From positions 44,753,269 through 44,817,268 of the forward strand of contig NC_080069.1 in assembly GCF_949987535.1 (NCBI RefSeq): a stretch of 64,000 bases of DNA, read 5' to 3'. Under the pieces are notes generated by a model. The model was not told the DNA's origin. It searched no databases and worked only from the letters and a program-made list of their open reading frames with translations. This DNA comes from Balaenoptera acutorostrata (lineage: Eukaryota; Chordata; Mammalia; Artiodactyla; Balaenopteridae). Below are positions 24,785 through 35,468 of this stretch, one piece after another. A program made the position numbers and the translations under genes. Position 1 is the first letter of the stretch; every line of letters starts with the position of its first letter.

Positions 24785-24980
24785 TGACCCCTACTAGTTA
24801 CCACACTCCCACTCTTTGCAGGGTTCGATGATGGGGTCTTTACATATGTTATTTAGTTCAGTTCCTCCAGTTGCCCCATGAAGTGAGGAATGTGACCCCG
24901 TCTTACAGACATCCATAGCTGGGATTCAGTCCTCAGCTCTGTCTGACTCCTAAGCCCACACTTCATCATGTTGCACTGCA
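24785..24980 (+). repeat. MIR-like remnant
   Basis: The order ttatttagttcagttcctcc, ccccatgaagtgaggaatgtg, then gctgggattcagtcc and a final ctgactcctaagccc fits a diverged sense MIR. Confidence 0.6.
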
Positions 24981-25499
24981 GGGTACAGCTATTCCCTGGT
25001 TATATTTAATATTTAAATATAAAGGGTTATATTAAATTTTGACAGAGAACATATTTACTATATTTCATATTACTACAGTAAATATTACGTATTTACTGTA
25101 TGGGAGAAGACTTTCTTCCCACCCACTTCCTAAAGTCCTTGCATTCACATTCATTGAGCAAACTTTCCTTGAGTGGCCACCATATACCAGAGGCTTACCA
25201 CAAACCCCGAAAAATAATACTGGGGTCTCCTTGGAAGTTAGAGTGTAGGGAAAGCTGAGGGGTAGGGAGAAAAGACATCCAGCTACATTTTGGTTCTTAC
25301 TGAGGCAGCCCTTCAAAAAGCAAAGTTTCTTAGTGTTCAGTGATAACATACATATAATATGAGAACTGGTCATCCTTGACAGGAAATAATTAAATCAGAA
25401 CTATAAAAGGAATTGAGATTTATTAGTAAACACTCTGGCCAAAACCATGAAGGAAATAGTTCCCACATCACTCTGCTCTTTTGCTCTGGGCAACGTCAC

Positions 25500-25980
25500 C
25501 AGTGATATGCGGATTGCAAATCCAGTGACCTCTCTTCTGTCCTTGCCCTTGCTGACTGCTCTGTGGTATCTGACACTGGTGACAGGTCTTTCCTTGAAAT
25601 GTTAACCTCCTTTTGGCTTTAGAGTCTTCTGCTCTCATGATTCACTTCTTCTTAATTTGGTCCCTTAGGCTCTTTCACTGCCCTCTTTCTCCTGTCACTT
25701 CACATGTGACTCTATACACTGATGAATTCTTCTTCATTTACTTTCTCTCTATGCAAACTTCCATCTGAAGTCCCCTGTGCCTCTGTCATTGACCTTAACC
25801 CTCTTCAGATCTCCATGCTCTTTGTCAGCAGCCATTTGTGAGGCATCACCACCTGGGTATCCCCAAGGCACTTGCCATTCTTCACATCTAAAGTGGCAGT
25901 TCAGTGTCTTCTCTAGCCATCTGCCTGTCCCCTCCAACCCATCCAGTTTCTTCCTCATCCTGAATCCCACATCCTGAGTT
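25500..25980 (+). mobile_element. L2 (CR1-like) ORF fragment
   Basis: A translated stretch resembles the L2 reverse transcriptase region, with a degraded SSDLSSVLAL...VSDTGDRSFLEML pattern at 25510-25600 and ATTTG...CATCACC-type text later. Several stops and frameshifts are present. Family call from the protein pattern only. Confidence 0.45.
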
Positions 25981-26250
25981 TGGATTTCATGGTGTATTGA
26001 GAAAGCATTTAAGGGGGTTAGAACCATATCACTATGCTCATACAAGTTTCGCCTAATAAATATTTCTGTTATGATACAAAAGATTCTGCAAGTGGCCCAG
26101 AGGAATGTGTAGACTTTAAGGGCCTTCTGAGAGGAAGCCATCCAGGTGTGGTAACTGCTCAGGTACCATGGATCTGCTCCAGGGGCCAGTGGCAGAAGGG
26201 CCTTCAGTGAGGTAACAGCACTGTTCTATCAGCCTTACAAAGAGAATCAT

Positions 26251-26603
26251 GAGGACTTCTCTGGTGGCACAGTGGTTAAGAATCCACCTGCCAATCCAGG
26301 AGACACGGGTTCAAGCCCTGGCCCGGGAAGATCCCACATGCTGTGGAGCAACTAAGCCCATGTGCCACAACTACTGAGCCTGCGAGCCACAACTACTGAG
26401 CCCACGTGCCACAACTACTGAAGCCCGCGCGCCTAGAGCCCATGCTCCGCAACAAAAGAAGCCACCACAATGAGAAGCCTGCGCACTGCAACGAAGAGTA
26501 GCCCCTACTCGCTGCAACTAGAGAAAGCCCGCGCACAGCAACAAAGACCCAAGGCAGCCAAATATAATAAATAAATAAAATTAATTAATTTAAAAAAAAA
26601 GGG
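26251..26603 (+). mobile_element. CHR-type SINE, long form
   Basis: Sense copy starting gaggacttctctggtggcac, with B box gggttcaagcc and repeated ccacaactactgagcc units (three near-copies at 26345-26420). The tail is ATAAATAAATAAAATTAATT. Target duplication agagaatcat is at 26241-26250 and 26604-26613. Confidence 0.92.
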
Positions 26604-26791
26604 AGAGAATCATTAGGTTTTGGTCAGAGACCTGTTAAGCTCTGAGGAATGCCTCATTATACTCCACATTGACTTCAGTTGCTTGTATAAACTGGACCCC
26701 ACTAACTTGGCATCATGCTTTGCTGTTCATAATGCATTTTCACACATACTATCTAATAGAAAGGAAGTGGTGTAAGAGAAAGGCAGTCTAG

Positions 26792-26921
26792 GGACTTCCC
26801 TGGTGGTCCAGTGGTTAAGACTCTGCTCTTCCACTGCAGGGGGCATGGGTTCGATCCCTGGTCAGGGGAACTAAGATCCCACATGCCATGCGTGGCCGAA
26901 AAGGAAAAAAAAAAGAGAGAG
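26792..26921 (+). mobile_element. Short CHR-type SINE
   Basis: Sense copy: ggacttccctggtggtccag, B box gggttcgatccctgg, and an A/GA-rich tail. The 17-base target duplication agagaaaggcagtctag at 26775-26791 matches 26922-26938 with one mismatch. Confidence 0.92.
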
Positions 26922-27039
26922 AGAGAAAGGCACTCTAGCATGGCAGTTCTCAAACCTTGAGGTTCATTGAAAAAACACATTCCTATACTGCACTCTTAGA
27001 CAGACTGAGTGTGAGGGTCTGACCCCCCTTTGAGTAACA

Positions 27040-27132
27040 CCAGTGGTGGTTCCCAAACTGGGTGTTAGAATTTATTAAAAATACAGCCTCCTGTGCCCCG
27101 ACCTCCTAGAATTAGTTCAGGAGTAGGATCTG
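27040..27132. mobile_element. MER5-like fragment
   Basis: Contains ggtggttcccaaactgggtg, gaatttattaaaaatacagc and cccgacctcctagaattag, the 5' half of a MER5-type hAT element. Confidence 0.5.
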
Positions 27133-27775
27133 TGCTCAGAGTCTGAGCACTCTAAATACTACAGATGATTCTGCTCTCGCATGTTCCGCAGATTGCCCCC
27201 AGGGAGCTGCAAGCCGGAAATGTACCCTCCATGAAGGTGGGGTAATGTCAGTTTGCTCATCACCCCTAACACAGAGCCTGGCACATAGAAGGTGCTCGGT
27301 ACAAGTTTGCTGACTAATTACTGCCTTCTGTTCTGTGCTCTCCATTGGTGTTCAGTGTTCTCTAGCATAGTAGAAACATTCAGTGTTCTCTAGCATAGTA
27401 GAGGGGAGATATCTGTATGGCAATGAATGAAGTATAAAGTGGTCCCTTCTGAAATTCCTGTTTGATATGACTCAAGAATGCCTAAGTTCATCACTGAATG
27501 TATTTCTTCCTCATACCAGAGGAAATTTGAGATAAATGTTTTCTGTTCTTCTATTAAAAAAATGCTACATTCATAAAAAGGAAAGGCAGTTCTTAGGCTT
27601 ATCTTGGCCCCCCACAGATATCCAACTGCTATCCCCTTCCATGCCTCTCATAGTCTTAATTTTTGTGCTTTCTTACTGCCTAAATGCCTGAATTCCTGAG
27701 CTGCCTTCCCGGGGAACCAGGGTCCTCTGGCCATCGGCTTTACAATTAAGCACATTCCCCTCAACAAAGCTAATA
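27133..27775. other. Intergenic stretch, nothing recognised
   Basis: A near-exact short tandem duplication of cattcagtgttctctagcatag occurs around 27350-27400. Otherwise no gene or clear repeat. Confidence 0.5.
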
Positions 27776-27779
27776 ATAA

Positions 27780-27978
27780 AAACCAAATGTGATTAAATGT
27801 CCCATTGAATCTTTACAAGAACACTTTGTATCTGGTGGCATGTTACCATTTCACAGATGGAGGAAACTGAGATTCAGAATGATTATGTAATTTGCTTCAG
27901 GTCACATAACTTGTAAATGGTGATGCTGGGATTTGAACAAAGCCTGGTCTAATTCCAGAGTTTGTGCTTGAAACCCTG
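27780..27978 (+). repeat. MIR SINE
   Basis: Core landmarks: catttcacagatggaggaaactg, gattcagaatgattatg, then ggtcacataacttgtaaatgg and gctgggatttgaac. Confidence 0.8.
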
Positions 27979-28640
27979 TGCAAGCAAATATAATTTTATT
28001 TAAATGAAATCGTTGGATACCGTGAGATTATAAGTTATTAATTCTTTGCAGAAAGGAAGAGGAGCTTAAATGTTCTAGGAGGGAACTTTGGTCTGTTCCC
28101 ATATGGTCTAGAATTTCTTATTCACAAATTTGCAGGGCTGCTTCTCCTTTATGGTAGTATGCAGATCCCTGCTGCCGCCCTGTGATTTAGGTGCACACAG
28201 GTAAAGAAACTCCCCATCCTGGGGATGGAGGTGTTGGAAATCAGGAGCAGTAATTTTACTGTTCTGAGGCTGCTCCTACTGACTTATTTAATATTTTTTT
28301 CCGGAAAATGATTTGGTAATGAGTCTTTCACTGCTGAACATCTACTTGATATTTATGTTGTACATGCTTGTATTGTAAATGCTCATGAAGTCCAGAAGGG
28401 ATCTTTCATTCAGGCACTGTGGCGTGTAGAGAGGTAATCTCTGTCCTCTTCCCGGCGGTCTCCCAAAAGAATATAAAAATCTGAGAAGAAATGGAAATCA
28501 CAGCTTTAAAGACTTAAATCGTGGCAGCTCAGAGAGGCAATTTCCCAGTACAACATCGCCACCTGCCTGATGCAGGCACTAAGTACACCCCTTTTAAAAA
28601 GGGGGGTGGCTATTGATGTGTTGCCAAGCTGAACGCCTGA
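27979..28640. other. Intergenic stretch, nothing recognised
   Basis: No gene, RNA or well-defined repeat seen between the MIR and the retroviral remnant. Confidence 0.5.
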
Positions 28641-28931
28641 TCCATGCATAGAGGGCTTAGGACTCTGCAGCCTGCTGTCCCCATTTTTGGGTGGGTCAAT
28701 TCAGACTTGACAACTCATAAGGAAAAGGTCCAGTCTACTTACTTGTCAACTGGAGATTGTATATTTAAGGACACAGTGACCTGGCCCCAACAGCATCTCA
28801 GTTTATATGAAAAAGTGGCAGCTTTTGTTTTGGAGAAACTTTCTTCTCCATTACGTATACAACCTGAAATAAATCCATTGGTTCAATGGGGCCCTTGATT
28901 CACAGAGGTTCTCCTTAAATCCTAACCCTTG

Positions 28932-29191
28932 TTCACTGATGGTTTGGCTAAGTTGGAGCCTGTTAGTGTCCAACGGGCTGCTTCAGCTGTTCAAGTGCTG
29001 CTCAGTATATGCCATCTTGAAAACTGGTGTGCTTGTCCACATAGTGGGCAGAACTCAAGGCCATTCTCATAACTCTGGCCAATACTCCTTTTGATGAAAG
29101 ATATTTTTTAATTGACTCTTGGGATATTGCCAATGAGTTAGCTGCCTGGTCTGCTATCTGGTCTGCCAATTGGAATACTATAGACTCATAG
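28932..29191 (+). pseudogene. ERV pol fragment, RNase H domain
   Basis: One frame gives FTDG near 28932. After a frameshift a second frame from 29048 gives AELKAILITLANTPFDERYF, then an IDSWDIANELAAWS segment, to a TAG stop at 29189-29191. The spaced Asp (TDG), Glu (AELKA) and Asp (DSW) fit the RNase H catalytic triad of retroviral pol. The frameshift between them and the stop make it a pseudogene. Confidence 0.65.
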
Positions 29192-29540
29192 ATTAAACAG
29201 CCCTGGCACCTCTGATGGGAACACTTTAGACCCAAAATGTGTAAGGGTGGGGGCAATTAATAATCTCTATGTCCCCTAGATCCACCACTGCCACTTGAGT
29301 CAAATAGCAGCTGCAGCTGACATTCTGTGGACATGGCTGATTCTTAATTCTTCTGCTGCGTCTGATGCCATCAATAGCAGCTCTCAACATGGACCCCCTT
29401 TAAGCAGGTACAAACACACGGGCTGGCACAACCTTGTTTCATTCTGACTGTTATAAATTCACATGCTTTTCTGATGCTTGAGAGGTTTTAGGTTATGCCA
29501 GCTACAACCACTCAGTGACACTGCCCATCTGACTTAACCA

Positions 29541-30000
29541 ATGTTAAGGCTGATCCAAATCAAGTTTAATGAAAAACCTGATCAGAATTACCTGTGCCTG
29601 TTTGGGTTTGCATATGGCTGGAAATGGGCCATAGAATATCTGTCCATTGGGGATGGATGGTTTTTTTTGTTTGTTTTGTTTTGGGTTTTTTTTTTTTTTT
29701 TGGATTATCTGTTGCCTTCTGTAATTATTGGCAATGACACCAAAGATCAGCAGGTCCGTGTAAACTCTGTTTCATGGCTTGTAATGGATAATGGACTGGC
29801 CTTACACTAGACTACATCCTGACTGTCTGAAATAAAATCCTCTGGTCTCCCCGGGACAGTTGTCTGACTCCAGGACCCCCAAAGGCATATTTGAGGTCAA
29901 TACTGCAGGCTAACTTTGTCTTGCTTGTTTGGAGTCCTATTGATAGTAACCTTAATTAAATGCTGTATGAAGCCATTTGAACAGATTTAGTTCTAGCCTC
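29541..30000 (+). pseudogene. ERV env-like (transmembrane subunit) fragment
   Basis: An 89-codon frame at 29541-29810 ends with QQVRVNSVSWLVMDNGLALH, resembling the heptad and following region of retroviral TM subunits. In another frame near 29920-29990 there is a hydrophobic run ending LIVTLIKCCMKP, like a membrane anchor with cysteines. A poly(T) run (29684-29700) has expanded inside it. Stops and shifts separate the pieces. The env identity is an inference from pattern and from its place after pol. Confidence 0.4.
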
Positions 30001-30190
30001 TGTTGGTTAAATTAATCAGAGTGGTCAACAGAGTGGCATACGTTTGTGAATTTTGCCAGAAGCCAAGACGTGGAGGGACAACAGGTAGATTGATGGGGAA
30101 GGCAAACTTTCATGGGCCCTGAGCAGCCCTGCACATTTTTGCTGGGTATGCCAAGTACGCAAGGTCCTGGCTACTCTTTTTTTTTTTTTT

Positions 30191-30211
30191 CCTTGCCATT
30201 TGACTCTTTCA
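30191..30211 (-). other. Short 3'-transduced segment of the older L1
   Basis: Between two poly(T) runs (30177-30190 and 30212-30222) sit 21 non-L1 bases, ccttgccatttgactctttc plus one. On the minus strand this is poly(A), short unique sequence, poly(A): the form left when transcription passes the L1's own polyadenylation site. Confidence 0.6.
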
Positions 30212-30589
30212 TTTTTTTTTTTAACATCTTTATTGGAGTAAAATTGCTTTACAATGGTGTGTTAGTTTCTGCTTTATAACAAAGTGAATCAATTATACAT
30301 ATACATATGTTCCCATATCTCTTCCCTCTTGTGTCTCGCTCCCTCCCACCCTCCCTATCCCACCCCTCTAGGTGGTCACAAAGCACAGAGCTGATCTCCC
30401 TGTGGTATGTGGTTGCTTCCCATTAGCTATCTATTTTATGTTTGGTAGTGTATATATGTCCATGCCACTCTCTCACTTTGTCACAGCTTACCCTTCCCCC
30501 TCCCCATATCCTCAAGTCCATTCTCTAGTAGGTCTGTGTCTTTATTCCCGTCTTACCACTAGGTTCTTCGTGACTTTTTTTTTTTTTCC

Positions 30590-33532
30590 TTAGATTCCAT
30601 ATATATGTGTTAGCATACGGTATTTGTTTTTCTCTTTCTGACTTACTTCACTCTGTATGACAGACTCTAACTCCATCCACCTCACTACAAGTAACTCAAT
30701 TTCGTTTCTTTTTATGGCTGAGTGATATTCCATTGTATATATGTGCCACATCTTCTTTATCCATTCATCTGATGATGGACACTTAGGTTGCTTCCATGTC
30801 CTGGCTATTGTAGATAGAGCTGCAATGAACATTTTGGTACATGACTCTTTTTGAATTATGGTTTTCTCAGGGTATATGCCCAGTAGTGGGATTTCTGGGT
30901 CGTATGGTAGTTCTATTTTTAGTTTTTTAAGGAACCTCCATACTGTCCTCCATAGTGGCTGTATCAATTTACATTCCCACCAACAGTGCAAGCGGGTTCC
31001 CTTTTCTCCACACCCTCTCCAGCATTTATTGTTTCTAGATTTTTTGATGATGGCCATTCTGACTGGTGTGAGATGATATCTCATTGTAGTTTTGATTTGC
31101 ATTTCTCTAATGATTAACGTTGTTGAGCATTCTTTCATGTGTTTGTTGGCAATCTGTATATCTTCTTTGGAGAAATGTCTATTTAGGTCTTCTGCCCATT
31201 TTTGGATTGGGTTGTTTGTATTTTTGTTATTGAGCTGTATGAGCTGCTTGTAAATTTTGGAGATTAATCCTTTGTCAGTTGCTTCATTTGCAAATATTTT
31301 CTCCCATTCTGAGGGTTGTCTTTTGGTCTTGTTTATGGTTTCCTTTGCTGTGCAAAAGCTTTGAAGTTTCATTAGGTCCCATTTGCTTATTTGTGTTTTT
31401 ATTTCCATTTCTCTAGGAGCTGGGTCAAAAAGGATCTTACTGTGATTTATGTCATAGAGTGTTCTGCCTGTTTTCCTCTAAGAGTTTGATAGTGTCTGGC
31501 CTTACACTTAGGTCTTTAATCCATTTTGAGTTTATTTTTGTGTATGGTATTAGGGAGTGTTCTAATTTCATACTTTTACATGTATCTGTCCATTTTTCCC
31601 AGCACCACTTATTGAAGAGGCTGTCTTTTCTCCACTGTATATGCTTGCCTCCTTTATCAAAGATAAGGTGACCATATGTGCGTGGGTTTATCTCTGGGCT
31701 TTCTATCCTGTTCCATTGATCTATATTTCTGTTTTTGTGCCAGTACAAATACTGTCTTGATTGTAGCTTTGTAGTATAGTCTGAAGTCAGGGAGCCTGAT
31801 TCCTCCAGCTCCATTGTTCGTTCTCAAGATTGCTTGGCTATTCGGGGTCTTTTGTGTTTCCATACAAATTGTGAAATTTTTTGTTCTAGTTCAGTGAAAA
31901 ATGCCAGTGGTAGTTTGATAGGGGTTGCATTGAATCTGTAGATTGCTTTGGGTAGTAGAGTCATTTTCACAATGTTGATTCTTCCAATCCAAGAACATGG
32001 TATATCTCTCCATCTATATGTATCATCTTTAATTTCTTTCATCAGTGTCTTATAATTTTCTGCATACAGGTCTTTTGTCTCCGTAGGTAGGTTTATTCCT
32101 AGATATTTTATTTTTTTTGTTGCAATGGTAAATGGGAGTGTTTTCCTAATTTCACTTTCAGATTTTTCATCATTAGTGTATAGGAATGCAAGAGATTTCT
32201 GTGCATTAATTTTGTATCCTGCTACTTTACCAAATTCATTGATTAGCTCTAGTAGTTTTCTGGTAGCATCTTTAGGATTCTCTGTGTATAGTATCATGTC
32301 ATCTGCAAACAGTGGCAGCTTTACTTCTTCTTTTCCGATTTGGATTCCTTTTATTTCTTTGTCTTCTCTGATTGCTGTGGCTAACACTTCCAAAACTATG
32401 TTGAATAATAGTGGTGAGAGTGGGCAACCTTGTCTTGTTCCTGATCTTAGTGGAAGTGGTTTCAGTTTTTCACCACTGAGGACTATGTTGGCTGTGGGTT
32501 TGTCATATATGGCCTTTATTCTGTTGAGGAAAGTTCCCTCTATGCCTACTTTCTGCAGGGCTTTTATCATAAAGGGGTGTTGAATTTTGTCAAAAGCTTT
32601 CTCTGCATCTATTGAGATGATCATATGGTTTTTCTCCTTCAATTTGTTAATATGGTGTATCACATTGATTGATTTGTGTATATTGAAGAATCCTTGCATT
32701 CCTGGAATAAACCCCACTTAATCATGGTGTATGATCCTTTTAATGTGCTGTTGGATTCTGTTTGCTAGTATTTTGTTGAGGATTTTTGCATCTATGTTCA
32801 TCAGTGATATTGGCCTGTAGTTTTCTTTCTTTGTGACATCTTTGCCTGGTTTTGGTATCAGGGTGATGGTGGCCTCGTAGAATGAGTTGGGGAGTGTTCC
32901 TCCCTCTGCAATATTTTGGAAGAGTTTGAGAAGGATAGGTGTTAGCTCTTCTCTAAATGTTTGATAGAATTCGCCTGTGAAGCCATCTGGTCCTGGGCTT
33001 TTGTTTGTTGGAAGGTTTTTAATCACAGTTTGAAGTTCAGTGCTTGTGATTGGTCTGTTCATATTTTCTATTCCTTCCTGCTTCAGTCTCAGCAGGTTGT
33101 GCATTTCTAAGAATTTGTCCATTTCTTCCAGGTTGTTCATTTTATTGGCATAGAGTTGCTTGTAGTAATCTCTCATGATCGTTTATATTTCTGCAGTGTC
33201 AGTTGTTACTTCTCCTTTTTCATTTCTAATTCTATTGATTTGAGTCTTCTCCCTTTTTTTCTTGATGAGTCTGGCTAATGGTTTATCAATTTTGTTTATC
33301 TTCTCAAAGAACCAGCTTTTAGTTTTATTGATCTTTGCTATCGTTTCCTTCATTTCTTTTTCATTTATTTCTGATCTGATCTTTATGATTTCTTTCCTTC
33401 TGCTAACTTTGGGGTTTTTTTGTTCTTCTTTCTCTAATTGCTTTAGGTGCAAGGTTAGGTTGTTTATTTGAGATGTTTCCTGTTTCTTAAGGTAGGATTG
33501 TATTGCTATAAACTTCCCTCTTAGAACTGCTT
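30590..33532 (-). pseudogene. Older L1 ORF2, 3' portion (RT and C-terminal domains)
   Basis: Reverse transcriptase and C-terminal part of ORF2 in broken frames: 33548-33183, 33176-32718, 32717-31824, 31814-31452 and 31408-30590. Premature stops occur near 32718 (HHD then stop where intact copies have HHDQ) and near 33180, with frameshifts near 31820 and 31430. The RT motif FADD ([13 protein letters not shown]) and the Cys-rich [18 protein letters not shown] are still readable. The protein cannot be made as a whole. Confidence 0.92.
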
Positions 33533-33545
33533 GTGGAGGATTAAC

Positions 33546-33554
33546 CAAGATGGC
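33546..33554 (+). promoter_or_regulatory. YY1-like site at the L1 5' end
   Basis: CAAGATGGC lies 14 bases into the element, the same placement as the YY1 site that positions transcription start in human L1. The older L1 has AAGATGGC at 44446-44439. The sibling at 54503-54495 has CAAGATGTC instead. Function is inferred by analogy. Confidence 0.55.
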
Positions 33555-34210
33555 GGAGTAGAAGGACGTGCTCTCACTCCCTCTTGCGAGAGCACCAGAA
33601 TCACAACTGGCTGCTGGACAATCATTGACAGGAAGACCCTGGACTTCACCAAGGAGGACACCCCACGTCCAAGGACAGAGGAGAAGCCACAGTGAGACGG
33701 TAGGAGGGGCGCAATCAGAGTAAAATCAAATCCCATAACTGCTGGGTGGGTGACTCACAGACTGGCGAACACTTATACCACAGAAGTCCACCCACTGGAG
33801 TGAAGGTTCTGAGCCCCACGTCAGGCTTCCCAACCTGGGGGTCCGGCAAAGGGAGGAGGAATTCCTAGAGAATCAGACTTTGAAGTCTAGTGGGAATTGA
33901 TTGCAGGACTGTGACAGGACTGGGGGAAACAGAGACCCCACTCTTGGAGGGCACACACAAAGTAATGTGTGCATCGGGACCCAGGGGAAGGAGCAGTGAC
34001 CCTGGGGGAGACTGAACCAGACGTACCTGCTGGTGTTGGGGGGTCTCCTGCAGAGGCGAGTGGTGGCTCTGTTTCACCGTGGGGATAAGGACACTGGCAG
34101 CAGAGGTCCTGGGAAGTTCTCCTTGGCGTGAGCCCTCCCAGAGTCTGCCATTAACCCCACCAAAGAGCACGGGTAGGCTCCAGTGTTGGGTTGCCTCAGG
34201 CAAAACAACC

Positions 34211-34360
34211 AACAGGGAGGGAACCCAGCCCCACCCATCAACAGTCAAGTGGATTAAGGTTTTACTGGGCTCTGATCGCCACAGCAACAGGGAGGGAACC
34301 CAGCCCCACCCATCAACAGTCAAGTGGATTAAGGTTTTACTGAGCTCTGACCGCCACAGC
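34211..34360 (+). repeat. 75-base tandem duplication in the L1 5' UTR
   Basis: Two units, 34211-34285 and 34286-34360, both starting aacagggagggaacccagcc, with a few differences (gggctctgatcg against gagctctgaccg). The sibling L1 at 47808-54515 has a single unit. Such 5' UTR monomer changes can alter promoter strength, which is an inference here. Confidence 0.9.
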
Positions 34361-34504
34361 AACAGTCATCTCTACCCACCACCAGAGCCTCCCATCAAGC
34401 CTCTTAGATAGCCTCAACCACCAGAGGGCAGACAACAGAAGCAAGAAAAACTACAATCCTGCAGCCTGTGGACCAAAAACCACAGTTACAGAAAGACAGA
34501 GAAG

Positions 34505-35410
34505 ATGAAAAGGCAGAGGGCTATGTACCAGATGAAGGAACAAGAAAAAACCCCAGAAAAACAACTAAATGAAGTGGAGATAGGCAATCTTCCAGAAAAA
34601 GAATTCAGAATAATGATAGTGAAGATGATCCAGGACCTCGGAATAAGAATGGAGGCAAAGATTGAGAAGATGCAAGAAATGATTAACAAAGACCTAGAAG
34701 AATTAAAGAACAAACAAACAGAGATGACCAATACAATAACTGAAATGAAAACTACACTAGAAGGAATCAATAGCAGAATAACTGAGGCAGAAGAACGGAT
34801 AAGTGACCTGGAAGACAGAATGGTGGAATTCACTGCTGCGGAACAGACTAAAGAAAAAAGAATAAAAAGAAATGAAGACAGCCTAAGAGACCTCTGGGAC
34901 AACATTAAACGCAACAACATTCGCATTACAGGGGTCCCAGAAGGAGAAGAGAGAGAGAAAGGACCAGAGAAAATATTTGAAGAGATTATAATCGAAAACT
35001 TCCCTAACATGGGAAAGGAAATAGCCACCCAAGTCCAGGAAGCGCAGAGAGTCCCATACAGGATAAACCCAAGGAGAAACACGCCGAGACACATAGTAAT
35101 CAAAGTGGCAAAAATTAAAGACAAAGAAAAATTATTGAAAGCAGCAAGGGAAAAACGACAAATAACATACAAGGGAACCCCCATAAGGTTAACAGCTGAT
35201 TTCTCAGCAGAAACTCTGCAAGCCAGAAGGGAGTGGCATGAAATACTTAAAGTGATGAAAGGGAAGAACCTACAACCAAGATTACTCTACCCAGCAAGGA
35301 TCTCATTTAGATTTGATGGAGAAATCAAAAGCTTTACAGACAAGCAAAAGCTAAGAGAATTCAGCACCACCAAACCAGCTCTACAACAAATGCTAAAGGA
35401 ACTTCTCTAA
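34505..35410 (+). CDS. L1 ORF1p (RNA-binding retrotransposon protein)
   Basis: The 301-codon ORF starts at ATG ([20 protein letters not shown]) and ends ...QQMLKELL. The N-terminal half has a heptad-rich coiled coil (about residues 45-120, with [20 protein letters not shown]), which trimerises the protein. The RRM-like region follows (about 125-220, with [18 protein letters not shown]). The basic C-terminal domain comes last, with [20 protein letters not shown]. In known L1s this protein coats L1 RNA in a cytoplasmic particle and acts as a nucleic-acid chaperone. No frameshift or stop. It lies 58 bases before ORF2 in the usual bicistronic layout. Confidence 0.95.
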   Translation: MKRQRAMYQMKEQEKTPEKQLNEVEIGNLPEKEFRIMIVKMIQDLGIRMEAKIEKMQEMINKDLEELKNKQTEMTNTITEMKTTLEGINSRITEAEERISDLEDRMVEFTAAEQTKEKRIKRNEDSLRDLWDNIKRNNIRITGVPEGEEREKGPEKIFEEIIIENFPNMGKEIATQVQEAQRVPYRINPRRNTPRHIVIKVAKIKDKEKLLKAAREKRQITYKGTPIRLTADFSAETLQARREWHEILKVMKGKNLQPRLLYPARISFRFDGEIKSFTDKQKLREFSTTKPALQQMLKELL

Positions 35411-35468
35411 GTGGGAAACACAAGAAAAGGAAAAGACCTACAAAAACAAACCCAAAACAATTAAGAAA

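Larger units (their letters stand above)
28640..30165 (+). mobile_element. Decayed endogenous retrovirus (pol and env remnants)
   Basis: An old proviral interior in plus orientation. A pol-like RNase H stretch (28932-29191) is followed by a short env-like stretch (29541-30000), in the retroviral order with most of the integrase region missing or unreadable. Many stops and frameshifts break every frame. No flanking LTR pair is evident. The right side is cut by the L1 at 30180, and LTR-like text after that L1 (44472-44850) may be its continuation. Class uncertain; the RNase H text looks ERV-L-like. Confidence 0.6.

Noticed and set aside
34486..35184. 232-codon hydrophobic minus-strand frame
   Set aside because: It is the antisense shadow of L1 ORF1; the same shadow appears opposite the second L1 at 52941-53603.
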